Program-made: the position numbers and the translations under genes | Shown: in pieces, positions 1 to 10,817 of the stretch | Layout of the letters: every line of letters starts with the position of its first letter | How positions within the stretch are numbered: position 1 is the first letter of the stretch | Assembly (NCBI GenBank): GCA_030035585.1 | Contig: CM057482.1 | Coordinates: 7,861,001 to 7,925,000, forward strand | Length of the DNA: 64,000 nt | Direction of reading: 5' to 3' | Origin: Dugong dugon | Taxonomy: Eukaryota; Chordata; Mammalia; Sirenia; Dugongidae | The notes under the pieces: generated by a model | Databases searched by the model: none | Told to the model about the DNA's origin: nothing | Seen by the model: only the letters and a program-made list of their open reading frames with translations

Positions 1-1290
1 GCTGAAAAATAAAAGAAGCTTGTCAGGAAATTACTTGAAGAAAATGTTCAATAAACACTCTAAAAAATGATATACCTTCCAACTGGCCTCAAGACAAAAT
101 TGTGTCTCTTAAAGGTCACAATTTCTCAGCAAGGCTCAGATTTCAATGCTGTTGTATTATGTAGAAGGAAATAGTGTAAATCTGCTTTTTTTTTAAATTG
201 TCTGTGTTACCTGCATCTTTCTTCAAATCCTCATATCTCCCACAATTATTGTGGCATTAAGAGGAGACCAGTTGAATCTCTGTTGTAAAAACATCCGCAA
301 AAGGTTGAGCAACTTACCCTAACATCATGTTGCTAATTTAGAAGCAGCAGCCTGGGGAAAATACAGCATGCTTTCTATCCACAGACTTAGATTATCTGTT
401 TCTCAAAGGACCATTTTCTTGATCTTTCTGTCTCTCTCAGTGCTGAGCGCAGAGCCTTGCACATGGTAGATGATCAATAGGTGCTTGTTAATTTAATCCA
501 GAGTCAGAATGATTAGAATCAGCAACGATCTAGAGATAGCAGTAGCCTGAACCACATCGTGCAGACAGGTAAGGCCAGGGTCATCACAGTGGTGGGGCAG
601 ATTGTGCACTGCACGACCCCAGGAGGAAGGGAGGCAAGGTAGACAGAAGAGATCTGTATATTTATTATGAAAAATATCTGACAGATGGAAGTAGAGTGTC
701 TTGTGCTAACAAACTCGGTGTCTTGTGACACTTTGTGACAGAAGGCAGTGAAGTTCTAGGAAAGGGTGCCTTTTACTAATTCACACAAAAGCCCTGTCAT
801 CAGACGGGCTGGCAGCAACCCTGCGCAGCACGTGGACAGCGGAATTGATGGATGGGCACTCGACCTTAATGGGATTTCAGATGCTTGTTATTGGGGGAGG
901 GAAGAGGGGCAGCAAGAGGAATTCTATTGAATAAGCACTTTATTCACATTATTATACTTGTGGTAAAAAGTTTAGGAGCCAACACGCTGTGTGATTTCGG
1001 TGAAGGAGATGATAAAAAGCCCTGTTCCTCACTCTCCCTCGCTCGCGTGCCCCTCAGTGGGCTCCGTGTGTGCTGTTTGCTACTAGAGGGAGGGGGAAGG
1101 CGAAAAAGTGGGCTGTTAGGACGTGCAGAACCACAGCAGCTGGATTCTGTCTCAGGAAAGCCACATCAGCAAAGCAACGGCTGCCAACACAGTTGCTTGG
1201 GTCGAGCCGGGGATAGGAGAGATGAGGGGAGAGCAGCTCGGTATTGAAGAGCTAGGGAATGGGCAGATTGAATCATTCTGTGACTAAGGC
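1..1290. other. No gene recognised
   Basis: I see no exon, promoter or intact repeat here. A possible MIR or L2 tail lies near 430-495, where the text resembles the 'gtgcctggcacatggtag...' end of those families. The 885-1250 stretch is purine- and G-rich with a few CpGs, but its 120-codon reading frame matches nothing I know. Confidence 0.5.
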
Positions 1291-1480
1291 AGTGGTTCTC
1301 AATGGGGTGATATATTTTTGCGGGGTATTGTGGTAATTTGACGGGAAGCTCTGGTCATCAGGATGATTGCGGGGATAGTGCACACTTAGTGAGCAGACTA
1401 GGGACGCAATGAGCAGGACAGTCCCATACAACAAAGAATTTTCACAAGTCTGCTGTGACTTTTGAATGATCCAGCAGGTA
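1291..1480 (+). mobile_element. Charlie-type hAT non-autonomous DNA transposon remnant
   Basis: The piece opens with the hAT terminal inverted-repeat motif cagtggttctcaa at 1291. It continues with text resembling the mammalian MER-type consensus that carries 'aggacagtcccatacaacaaagaat'. The far terminal repeat is not clear, so this is a decayed, partial copy. Family assignment is from memory of the consensus. Confidence 0.6.
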
Positions 1481-1489
1481 TTCACATAG

Positions 1490-1782
1490 TGAAAAGGCCT
1501 TTTTCTAGACATCTGAGCCTAGAACCTAACCCTGTTTTACATACCACAGAAAGTAGTTTTTGCCTCGTTTTAATATGTACACTAATTTTCCTGGAACATG
1601 GCCGCTATGCAAATCAGAGGAGGTTCATACTTTGTTGTCTTTGGAATTGCACCAAGAGTCACTCATCACTGTGGAGAATCATACCAGGTTCTGTGTGCTG
1701 CAAACATCTGTGCCACTCTGCTTTTGTAGCTGTCCCAGGCAAACGTGTAACAAAAGAGATTTGAGACTCCCTTCAACAGGTT
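1490..1782. other. No feature recognised
   Basis: Overlapping reading frames of up to about 110 codons occur here, but they show no family motif and overlap one another on both strands, as expected by chance. Confidence 0.5.
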
Positions 1783-2039
1783 TGTTGTTGTTGTTCGGTG
1801 CTGTCCAGTCGGTTCTGACTCATAGCGACCCCATGAACAACAGAACAAAACACTGCCCGGTCCTGCACCATCCTCAGGATCGTTGTTATGCTTGAGCCCA
1901 TTGTTGCAGCCACTGTGTCAATCCATCTCCTTGAGGGTCTTCCTCTTTTTCGCTGACCCTCCACTTTACCAAGCATGATGTCCTTCTCCAGGGGCCGGTC
2001 CCTCCTGATCACACGTCCAAAGTATGTGAGATAAAGATT
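1783..2039 (-). mobile_element. RTE (BovB-like) LINE, 3' end
   Basis: 5'-truncated RTE LINE. On the minus strand it ends in a (caa)n tail, seen as ttgttgttg from 1783. It encodes part of the RTE carboxy terminus, including FGRVIRRDRPLEKDIMLGK and RWIDTVAATMGSSITTI. This motif is shared with bovine BovB. The piece is about 255 bp of a roughly 3-kb element and cannot encode a working protein. Confidence 0.88.
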
Positions 2040-2308
2040 TAGAACCAAACATTATTAAAATACAGGTATATACTAAATGTGAGAATGTCTTTGAATTTTA
2101 GTAATAAAAGCTTTTTGAATATTTAAAAATTTGCCATTACTGATTTCTAATTTTGTAGAATAATGATAAATAATATTGAAATTCTGCATTTATTTTAGGG
2201 TTGCCTGCAGTCTTCCCCTCTTGCTCTAATAACCACCCTCCATGTCTACCCCACAGCCTCCTGAATGACCCTTTCTTTTTCCAGTCGATCGTCGGTTGAA
2301 GGATATGG
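2040..2308. other. AT-rich spacer, no feature recognised
   Basis: AT-rich single-copy-looking DNA between an RTE and an MLT1 LTR. Nothing can be assigned. Confidence 0.4.
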
Positions 2309-2934
2309 TCACTGTGGATGGTTGAATGATGTCCCCCCAAAATTCATGTCCATGTGGAACCTCAGAACGTGACCTTATTTGGAAATAGAGTCTTTGCAGA
2401 CATAAGTAGTTAAGGATGGAGATAAGATCATACGGGACTGAAGTGGGTCCTAAATCCAATGACAGTGTCCTTATAAGAGTCAGAAAATAACACACAGACC
2501 GAGAAAAGAAGGCCACGTGAGGATGGAGGCAGAGACTGGGCGGACGCATCTACAAGCCAAGGATTTTCAGCAACCACCAGAAGCTGGAGAGAGGCGTTGG
2601 GCGGTTTCTCCCTTGGAGCCTCTAGAGCCTTACTGACACCTTGATTTCTGGCTCACAGGCCTATGGGGGGGCGGAGGCCGCAGGTAGGGCATGTGCCCCG
2701 GGCACCCCGTGAAGTGGGCGCCAACGGGCAGTTTCTATCGGCCATCACATTTTCCAACACCAGCTGCGAGAGACCATTCAGCAGTTTAACGCTAATTGCC
2801 CTCGGCACCATTTTCTGTAGATAGGCCCCTGTCTGGACTTTTGGCAACCTGAGCTGTAAAAGAATACGTTTCTGTTGTTTGAAGCCATGCAGTTTGTAGT
2901 TATTTATTATACAAGCACTAGGAAACCAATATAG
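2309..2934 (+). mobile_element. MLT1-type solo LTR (ERVL-MaLR fossil), interrupted
   Basis: A fossil LTR of the old mammalian MaLR group. The left part matches the MLT1 pattern (gtgtcccccaaaattcatgtcca, tgaccttatttggaaatag), and the right part carries the usual end (tttctgttgtttgaagccatgcagtttgta...ggaaaccaat). About 190 bp of unrelated DNA sits inside it (2661-2848). No internal viral genes flank it, so it is a solo LTR, old and decayed. Confidence 0.8.
2661..2848 (-). mobile_element. Possible hAT transposase carboxy-terminal fragment inside the MLT1 LTR
   Basis: Foreign DNA that interrupts the MLT1 LTR. On the minus strand it reads VKLLNGLSQLVLENVMADRNC, which resembles the carboxy-terminal dimerisation region of hAT-like proteins (the ZMYM/SCAND3 type, usually '...RLNGLALLSIENEMAK'). 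It is followed by a GC-rich tail. A retrocopy piece of a domesticated hAT gene is equally possible. The match is short and from memory. Confidence 0.35.
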
Positions 2935-3480
2935 TCCCCGAGGTCTTTTTAAGTTCTAGAGATGGAATAAATAACTCAACTCGTGGTAGGATTTCAAGCT
3001 AGGAGGTGTGTCGCTCCTCAGACCATGTCATGACAAAGGCAGTAATTGATTCTGCACCTACAAGTAAGTGCTAGCTCATTAGAGAGAATCTGTCATGCTT
3101 CCTCATTTTCTCCATTACGTTGGTGTGTAGTTTATCTTGGCACATTATCCCTACTTCAATTAAAGTTACTGCCGGCTTTCTCTTATCACAGATGAGTAAC
3201 CCTGACCTGCTGTTACGTATCCTAATACCAGTTTCAAGTTCATTGTCCTAGGCTGCTATCACTGCTCTTTCGTCTTCCTCTACGTCTTGTGTATTGAATG
3301 GCATCTTATCGGCTTCCTTCTCTTAAACCCAACTCGTTCACTATGCACAACCACTTATTGTAAAACCCTATGACCAATTCCTTACACCTTCTAGTGCAAT
3401 CACACCTTTCCAGTTACATGTGGAAATAGATTTTGTTTTATCATTATTACCCTTACTTTTTTTCTCCATCATATTTATAA
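2935..3480. other. No feature recognised
   Basis: About 550 bp with no family I can name. Base composition is mixed, and no reading frame has a recognisable motif. Confidence 0.4.
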
Positions 3481-3678
3481 CCAGTAAACCAGGTGCCATC
3501 GGGTCTATTCTGACTCTTGGCAACACTATGTATGTGCTCCATAGGGTTTCCAGTGGCTGCTTTTTCAAGAAGTAGATCATCAGGCCTTTCTTCCCAAGTG
3601 CCTCTGGGTGGACTCAAACCTCTAAGCTTTCAGTCAGCAGCTGAGCTCTTTAACCATTGGTGCCACCTAGGAACTCGC
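3481..3678 (-). mobile_element. AfroSINE, long form
   Basis: On the minus strand the order is tRNA-like head (gcaccaatggttaaagagctc), body with the 'aggcctgatgatctacttcttga' segment, and RTE-like tail (gtcagaatagacccgatggcacc). The body segment marks the longer AfroSINE class. The copy is nearly complete but diverged. Confidence 0.88.
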
Positions 3679-3778
3679 CATTATATTAGAGCTGTGGGCT
3701 TATATTGATTTTAAAAGTTATGTGTGCAGGTAGGTTTTATTATCTATGAATTTTATTTCAGGATATATTTCATTTGTT

Positions 3779-3809
3779 ACAAAAACAAAACAAAACAAAA
3801 CAAAAAAAT
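3779..3809 (+). repeat. (CAAAA)n simple repeat
   Basis: A short run of caaaa units ending in seven A's. Confidence 0.8.
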
Positions 3810-3925
3810 GTCAAAGGGTATGATGAAAAACACCCTGTCTGGACTCCCCTGGTTATCCCGGCTGCTTCTCTGAGTCACAATAAGCCAAGACTCTACTCAG
3901 CCTGCGGTCACTGGGTACACCACCA

Positions 3926-4112
3926 CCACACACTGCCACTGAGCCGATTCCCATCATAGCGACCCTAAAGGACGGAGTAGAACTGCCTCCTAGGGTTTCC
4001 AAGGCTGTAATCTAGACAGCCACATCTTTCTCCTGCGGAGCCGCTGCTGAGCTCAAATGCCAACCTTTTGGTTAGCAGTCGAGAACTTAACCACTGCACC
4101 ACCAGGGCTCCT
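3926..4112 (-). mobile_element. AfroSINE
   Basis: Minus-strand AfroSINE with the head at 4112 (ggagccctggtggtgcagtggttaag), the 'gagaaagatgtggctgtctagattacagcc' body and the RTE-like tail. The head keeps the pol III A-box-like block. Confidence 0.9.
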
Positions 4113-4384
4113 AGTCACCGGGCAGGAATGGTTAAATAGTGGGGGTGGGGTGCTTCCTCCCCTCCCTATTTTCAGTCAGGCTCAGCTAGCCCTCCAGGCA
4201 AAGATGCAGTCTACTGCATCGAGTCGGACCTGGCGAGCAGTCACGATGCTGATTTAGAAATGGGTCACCTGTATCCAGTGCCTACATTTTCCAGCCACCT
4301 GCATGCCAGTAGTTTCTCAGACACTTTATCGATGGTTTACCCCCTCACCCTGCCACAGGTATTCGTCTTCAGGTAAACATGTAG

Positions 4385-4402
4385 CAAGGTGTTCCAGTTG
4401 AA
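4385..4402 (+). repeat. Left 18-bp direct repeat flanking an L1 fragment
   Basis: The sequence caaggtgttccagttgaa occurs here and again, exactly, at 5880-5897, on either side of the L1 ORF2 piece. This looks like a target-site duplication. Confidence 0.8.
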
Positions 4403-5879
4403 TGAGTCTGGGAGTGTTCCATCCTTTTCTATGCTCTGAAATACCTTGAGTAGTAGTGGTGTTAACTCTTCTCTGAAAGTTTGGTAGAATTCTCTAGTGA
4501 AGCCATCTGGGCCAGGGCTTTTTCTTTACTGGGAGTTTTTTAACTACCTTTTTAATCTCTTCTTTTGTTACTGGTTTATTTAGTTGTTTGTTCTACCTCT
4601 GTGTTAGTTTAGGTAGGTAGTGAGTTTGCAGAATTGCCCATTTCCTCTAGGTTTTCAAATTAGTTAGAGCACAGTTTTTCATAGTATTCTGTTATGATTC
4701 TTTTAATTTCAGTTGGGTCTGTTGTGATATCACCCATCTCATTTCTTATACGGGTTATCTGCTTCCTCACCTGTTTTTCTTTTGCCAGTTTGGCCAGCGG
4801 TTTATCAATTTTGTTGATCTTTTCAGAGAACCAGCTTTTGGTCTTGTTAACTCTTTCAATTGTCTATTCTCTATTTCATTTAATTCTGCTCTAAGTCTTA
4901 TTATTTCCTTTCTTCTGGTGCCCGAGGGCTTCTTTTGCTGCTCTCTTTCTACTTATTCCACCTGTAGGGTTAATGTGTTGATTTTGTCCCTTTCTTCTTT
5001 TTGGACATGTGTATTTATTGCTGTAAACTGACCTCTGAGCACTGCTTTTGCTGTGTCCCAAAGGTTCTGGTGGGACATGTTTTTGTTCTCATTTGATTCT
5101 ATGAATTTCTTTATTCCATCCTTAATTTCTTCTGTAACCCAGTAGTTTTTGAGCAAGGTGTTGTTCAGTTTCCATGTGTTTGATTTTTTTTCCTTGCTTT
5201 TTCTGTTATTGATTTCTACTTTTATGGCTTTATAGTCAGAAAAGATGCTTTGTAATATTTCAATGCTTTGGATTTTGTTAAGGCTTGCTTTATGGCCTAA
5301 TATGTGGTCTTTTCTGGAGAATGTTCCATGTGCGTTGGAAAAGAAAGTCTACTTGGCTGCTGTTGGGTGGAGTGTTCGGTATATGCCTATGAGATAAGTT
5401 GGTTGATTGTAGCATTTAGATCTTCCATGTCTTTTTGAGCTTCTTTCTGGATGTTCTGTCCTTTATCACAAGTGGTGTGTTGAAGTCTCCTACTTCTATT
5501 GTGGAGCTGTCTATCCCTCTTTTCAATGCTTTTAGAGTTTATGTATTTTGGAGCCTTGCCATTGGGCATGAAAATATTTATTATAGTTCTGTCCTCCTGG
5601 CGTATTGACCCTTTAATCATTATACAGTGTCCTTCCTTTTCCTTTGTGGTGGATTTTACTTTAAAGTCAATTTTGTCAGAGATTAATATTGCCACTCCTG
5701 CTCTTTTTTGAGTGTTGTTTGCTTGATATATTTTTTTCCATCCTTTGAGTTTTAGTTTGCTTGTGTCTTTAAGTCTAAGGTGTCTCTTGTAGGCAGCAGA
5801 TAGATGGATTGTGTTTTTTTATCCAATCTGCCACTCTCTGTCTCTTTAATGGTGCATGTAGTCCACTTACATTCAACTA
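4403..5879 (-). mobile_element. L1 LINE fragment (ORF2 endonuclease to start of RT), no tail
   Basis: Antisense L1 ORF2 fragment. From its 5' side it encodes endonuclease text (ILISDKIDFKVKSTTKEKEGH near 5695-5640), the linker ([17 protein letters not shown] near 5156) and the start of the RT domain, and stops near 4403 just before the RT core. It closely resembles the larger L1 at 24.6-26.1 kb. It has no ORF1, no 3' UTR and no poly(A) tail, yet it lies between perfect 18-bp direct repeats. The reading frame is broken in several places. Confidence 0.92.
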
Positions 5880-5897
5880 CAAGGTGTTCCAGTTGAA
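5880..5897 (+). repeat. Right 18-bp direct repeat flanking an L1 fragment
   Basis: Exact copy of 4385-4402. About five extra bases separate it from the last L1-like base. Confidence 0.8.
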
Positions 5898-5949
5898 CCT
5901 AGCTAGGATTCAGAGTCTGGTTCCCACTAGTGCCTCACCTACCCCACTG

Positions 5950-6425
5950 TGTCTGTCAGGGTCCAACTAGGAAAACAGAAGTGACCCTGAGCATTTCAAA
6001 GTAAAGAACTTTAATGCAGGAATGAACTACATGGGTGCTGGAAAAGTAAGACACCAGTAGGGTGTAGTGAGGCAACTCACATCAGCACGGTAGGAACCAG
6101 TATGACCCCTAGACCAAGGGGACAAACAGGAGGAGTTGGAACTATGGAGGACCTGTCCACCAGAGGCTGGAGCACAGAGGAAATAGAGCTGCTACTGGTG
6201 ATGGTCCCTTGAGGCAGAGAGGGAGGGTGGAAACACCCTGGCTTTTCCCTCCCACCTGCCATTCTTCTTCCACCAGCCCCTCCCCATTGGCAGAAGCCAG
6301 CTGACATGGGAACCTGGGAAACGCAACTTGTAGGGATCAGTTTCTCTTTCCTGTCCCTACTTTGTTGCCACCTCCTCCCCACCCCCAAGATATAGAGCAG
6401 AGAAGAAGAGGACAAGGAAGGATTC
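5950..6425 (-). mobile_element. Unclassified old repeat, possibly an antisense LTR
   Basis: Text such as 'tcagggtccaactaggaaaacag', 'actttaatgcagg' and 'ggaaacgcaacttgtagggatcag' resembles an interspersed repeat I recall from many mammals, probably an LTR read in antisense. I cannot name the family. No coding motif is present. Confidence 0.35.
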
Positions 6426-6592
6426 TGAGGATAAACAAGCCCAGGATATGCAAACTCGACCTGCTATCTCTTTGATGAGCTGGTAAGGATTGGGGAAGGA
6501 GTTCTCAGAGGGGAAGGAAGAGAGGAAATTAGGGATGGAGATGGCAGTTCATATCAACCCTCCAAATTAATGAATGTAGCGGGTTTCTGCAG

Positions 6593-6845
6593 AGCCCCAG
6601 TGGCACAAATGAGCTTTGGCACTTTGAAATAGTTGTGGTAATAGATGGAGACAAACATACGGCAACTGTGCCACAGGCTGTTAATTGAAAGGTGGGTCGT
6701 TTGAACCCACCAGCTACTATGTGGGAGAAAGATGTGGCAGTCAGCTTTCATAAAGATCTACAGCCTTGGAAGCCCTATGGGGCAGTTCTACTCTGTCCTA
6801 TAGGATCATTATGAGTCACCATCAACTCAATGGCAATAGGTTTTA
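6593..6845 (+). mobile_element. AfroSINE with a foreign insert in its head
   Basis: The head (gagccccagtggcacaaatg) is separated from the rest of the SINE (gctgttaattgaaaggtgggtcgtttgaac...) by about 60 bp that is not SINE. The insert resembles 7363-7420. The body and RTE-like tail (gtcaccatcaactcaatggcaatagg) are present. Confidence 0.8.
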
Positions 6846-7362
6846 GGGGTTTCTGCTGGGATTTTCCTTGACAAAGCCTGACTTTCTAAGGAAATAGAGC
6901 CGTGAATTGGCCCTTGGTGGCCATAGCTGACAGAAATTCTTCCAAGCCTGAACTCTAGAGGACACTTTTCCCTGCTTTCAGAATTGATGCAGATCCTCCT
7001 CTTGTTTTATCTTCCTTAGATCATTTGAGCCGTTTCTAGGAAGCACGGGCAGTGGCACAACCCTTGTTTTGCCACTGTCTTTCCAAGCATTCTCCCCAAA
7101 GATCCAGATCTTTATTTGTGCGGGGAAAACTCCCAAACAACCAAGCCCAAAGGGTTCAAATTTCTTCCAAACCCAAACCACAGATTTAAAGAGCACCTGA
7201 ATTATTTTTTCATGAAAGTTTTGTGCTTAAGGGAAAGAAAGTGGCACCTAGACTGAGATATTTGACGTTGGACTCGCCAACTAAGTTTTAAAACTTAGAT
7301 TTCTCAATGCTAAAAAAGGGATGTCGTAGGTATGGAACAAATAGCAGGTCTTATTACCAAAG
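6846..7362. other. No feature recognised
   Basis: Single-copy-looking DNA with no motif-bearing reading frame. Confidence 0.4.
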
Positions 7363-7420
7363 TAAGCTTCAGCATTTTGAAATATTTGTGGCTACAGATG
7401 AAGACAAACGTGCAGCAAAA
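7363..7420 (+). repeat. Short repeat shared with the insert at 6612-6670
   Basis: agcttcagcattttgaaata and the following acagatgaagacaaacgtgc match the insert in the AfroSINE 750 bp upstream with a few differences, on the same strand. No family is recognised. Confidence 0.55.
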
Positions 7421-8440
7421 CCATCTTAAAAACAGAAGAGTCCTTAAGCCCAGTAACTTTCAAATGTTTTTCTTATAATGATCCACAGTAAGTAATGTAT
7501 TTATATCACAATCCAGTTCACCTATGAAACTAGGAAGTTGCATGAAGCGGCACTTACCCTTACTGCGTGTAATGCATGCTGATGTTCTCTATTCCCTTTC
7601 ATTCCATTCCATTTTATTTAAAAAAAAAAAAAAAAAAATTCTGGCCACGATCCACTGTGGTCCATATGAGTGGAAAATTCTAATTCATTAGGCTCTTTTT
7701 CTAAATGTGTTTAGCAGGAAGTCTGTCTAGTTCATTGACGTCAGGGGAAGTCAGGCAGCCACGGACAACTCAAAAGGAAGTGATTGCTCTCCAGCAGGTT
7801 AACACGAATGTAAACCCCAGCCTTAGCTACACATTCATTGAGTTTTACCACCAGAACACAAGTGTTAAATCATGCTTTACAACTGCTTGCTGTGCGGCAA
7901 CATTTGGGCAACCTCTGAGATGTCCCACTGACATAGATTTGTCTCTGGCTGAGCCATAAAAATGGCATATGTCCCAACATCTCTATTTGTGTCCTTCAGG
8001 ACGGCATTAGTGATTTTTCTATTTTAAGCTGTGAAGGATATGCCTTCGAATAATGAGGCTATTTTAGAGCCCTCTAATTGCCAGTGGGTTTGGTGCAATA
8101 GGTAGGCACTTAGTAAGTCACATTGTAAAATGAGTTGCTCAAATATTTAATCAGCTGTGTGTAGAGCCCGGCCACAGGGTTCCTTCTGAATAAGGTTCTA
8201 CCTACCATGGCTAGGAGTTGCTATGGGTTACAGGTCTCCCGTCAAACATGAAGAAGCTGGATTTGGGAGATGAGCTCAAGAAAGGGCTTCCCTTTGCCTG
8301 AAGAAAGATTAGAACCCAAGACACTTGGGTAAAGAGTCCATAACTCATCCGTGCTTGCCACACCTGTGCTTCACAGTTTGCTGGGAATCATCCATCTTTT
8401 CCTCACCTTCATTCATTCAGAGGGCAAAGCACATACTCTG
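7421..8440. other. No gene recognised
   Basis: Contains a run of about 20 A's at 7620-7639. It may be the tail of an unrecognised retroelement, but the sequence before it matches nothing I know. The rest looks single-copy. Confidence 0.4.
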
Positions 8441-8650
8441 CATTGAGCATGTGCTAAAAGCTTTCATCACAGTTAAAATAATTTGTCCGAGGATGTCTAG
8501 TGAGAGGGCTGGGATTCCAAATCAAAGTTTGTCTAGCTTATCGTGAGTACCCACTATGTGCCAGGCGGTTGGGAAAAACACAGTTTCAGCAAGATCCTTT
8601 GAAGGAGCTCATAGTCTAGTGGGGAAGATATATTTGTAAACATATATTTG
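8440..8650 (-). mobile_element. MIR-like then L2-like remnants
   Basis: 8440-8540 resembles antisense MIR (tgagagggctgggattccaaatc). 8541-8640 resembles the antisense 3' end of L2 (gtacccactatgtgccaggcggttgggaaaa...ctagtggggaaga). Both are very diverged. Confidence 0.5.
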
Positions 8651-8874
8651 CGTAGACTTAGAAAAGGCTTATCATGATTGGAATGTGCAAAGCACATAAG
8701 GCTAAATGACTAATTCAGTCTAGAGTTTTCATGATGTTTGTATATAGACAAGGATTCCCAATTGTCATGGGAGTCTGAGAAGAAAGATCAATCAAAATTG
8801 CAAGTCAGATTCTCAGTGAATATCAAATTTATTTTTTGGTAATGAAATCCTTGTATTTCTAAGCTTTCCTCCCC

Positions 8875-9065
8875 TTTTTTTGTATTGTGGTAAAATATAT
8901 ACGTGTGTGTGTATATATATATGTACATAACATAAAATTTACTATTTTAGCCACTTTTAGTGTATAATTCAGTGGTGTTAAGTACATTCCCAATGTTGTG
9001 TGATCACAATCATTATCTAGTCCCAGAACATTTACATCATCCTAAACAGAAACGCTACCTCCCCT
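8875..9065 (-). mobile_element. Old L1 (L1M-type) 3' UTR end
   Basis: Antisense of the common mammalian L1M 3' end: 'tgtggtaaaatatatac', 'cataacataaaatttac', 'agtggtgttaagtacattcccaatgttgtg', 'cctaaacagaaacgctacc'. A TA/TG microsatellite has grown near its tail (8895-8935). Confidence 0.85.
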
Positions 9066-9322
9066 TTCTAGGAGAATCAGATTCAGTTTTTCATGCATCC
9101 TCCTCCGTTCCTTTTGTGGTGACCTTTCTTCTTTTCTTGGGCACTAATCTTGACGTCTGTCAACCTAACAATGGGACACGAATTCCTTTTCCCCAAACAT
9201 GACAAAGGCAGAAAAGAAGGCTGAATTTAGCTCAGGTTTCTTCCTTTCTCCAAACTAGCACACACAGTCCGGAAATCCCCTGGACATTTGTTGTGCTTTA
9301 TCAGGCCTGACACCTTCTCCAA

Positions 9323-9521
9323 CCAGTTACTGTGGAGTCGATTCCAGCTCAAGGCGACTCTATGTGTCAGATAGAATTGTGCTCCATAGAGTTATCAATG
9401 GTTGGTTTTTCGGAAGTAGATCTCCAAGGCCTTTCTTCTGAGGCGTCTCTGGGTGCACAAGAACCTCCAATCTTTTGGCTAGCAGCCGAGGCATTAACCA
9501 TTTGCACTACCCAGGGAGCAA
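9323..9521 (-). mobile_element. AfroSINE, long form
   Basis: Minus-strand copy with the RTE-like tail first on the plus strand (ccagttactgtggagtcgat), the 'ggaagtagatctccaaggcctttcttctgaggcg' segment, and the head (gcaaatggttaatgcctcgg) near 9510. Confidence 0.88.
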
Positions 9522-10639
9522 GTGTTTCTTCCCTGAAAGTTTCTACAAAACACTAATTGAGTATCAGAGACTCTGACGGAGTCTTGTGCCTACCCCAGAG
9601 CCAATCGCTGCGGCCAGGAAAGGCAATGTGCTGTCGGACTTGGGTATGGGATGTGTGCTCTAGCCCTGGGTTTTGGTAGTGAGCTCCCCTCAGGCATATG
9701 GATTATTAATGGGAAAAGGGAGGAAAGACTGAAAATACTGTCAGAATAATAGGATGAATAGATGCTGGGCTGCCCAGAATTAAAAACCACGAGCACATAA
9801 GGCCCTAGCCAGAAACTCACAGAAATCTTGAGGACAGAATTTAATTTTTTTACAAGACCTAGATCAGGAATTTAAGCAAAAACTTACATAATCTTAAGGG
9901 GCAGGGAGGTCTTATTTAGCACCTGGTTTACAAAGAGGAAAGAAATAAGGTAAGAAGCGGATTCGCCACGAAACTCACGAAGCTTAAACTTCCCGTATTT
10001 GACAGCAATCCTAAAAATGTCACATGGCATGACCAATAATGAGTGGTAGCCTGAAACAAACTTTTCTAAACTATTAATGATTAAAAAACTTTCAATCATC
10101 CATGCTAAAGGAAAGACTTGTTTTATCCTCTCTCAAAAAATAGTACAAAATCATTGTCTATAAGGAAGTGATCAAATAGTATGCAGTGAAAAACACGGGA
10201 AAAGTACTCTAGAGGTGTGTCAGGTATTAATTTATAAAGACATTATTTTCCTGGATATTATAATGTTTGTGGTATTTGTCAGCTCTCTCCAATTTGTAAT
10301 TTGTTATGACTTCTTTTCTCATCTAATTAAATGTTCGCATTTGTACGCATACCAAAATCCCCGGGAGGAGAAAGTGTCTGTGGTCCTGCATTCCCCGTGA
10401 AAGTCCCAAGTTTATGTTTCTTGGAACAGCTTAACTGTCCACCCCTTGAATGTGGGGAAGGGATATGTTGACCAGTTTAAGCCAAGCAGGGCCCACTCCT
10501 GGAGCTGGGGGTGGGGTTGATGCCACCCAGACCACGCCTAAGAATACAGATGGAGAGGTTGTTTTTAAGGGAAACTTGATGTGCTGGTACCAGGGAGGAG
10601 GGGAATAAATGCTGGACAGAAAACATTAGGTATCCCAGA
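9522..10639. other. No feature recognised
   Basis: About 1.1 kb of mostly single-copy-looking DNA. No exon, promoter or known repeat is visible. Confidence 0.4.
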
Positions 10640-10770
10640 GCTGGGATTAGGGTGAGCCAAATGAGACACTCACCTGAGATGCAAAATTTAAGAGAGCATC
10701 CTAAAAACTCAATAACAAGATAAATAATGCTTTTATGTAATATGTTTTAAAAAATCCAATTGGCAAAGTA
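10640..10770 (+). mobile_element. Possible hAT-like fragment
   Basis: The text 'gcactcacctgagatgcaaaatttaagagagcatcctaaaaactc' (with changes) recalls the tail of hAT-related repeats and loosely matches the GC-rich tail of the insert at 2690-2720. Weak evidence. Confidence 0.25.
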
Positions 10771-10817
10771 CTTCCTGCAGGCCAGCAACATGTTTTGTTC
10801 TGCTTTTTGTTTGTTTT

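Noticed and set aside
7620-7639. Poly(A) tail of a processed pseudogene
   Set aside because: The DNA before the A-run matches no gene I recognise and I see no target duplication. Kept only as an A-run.
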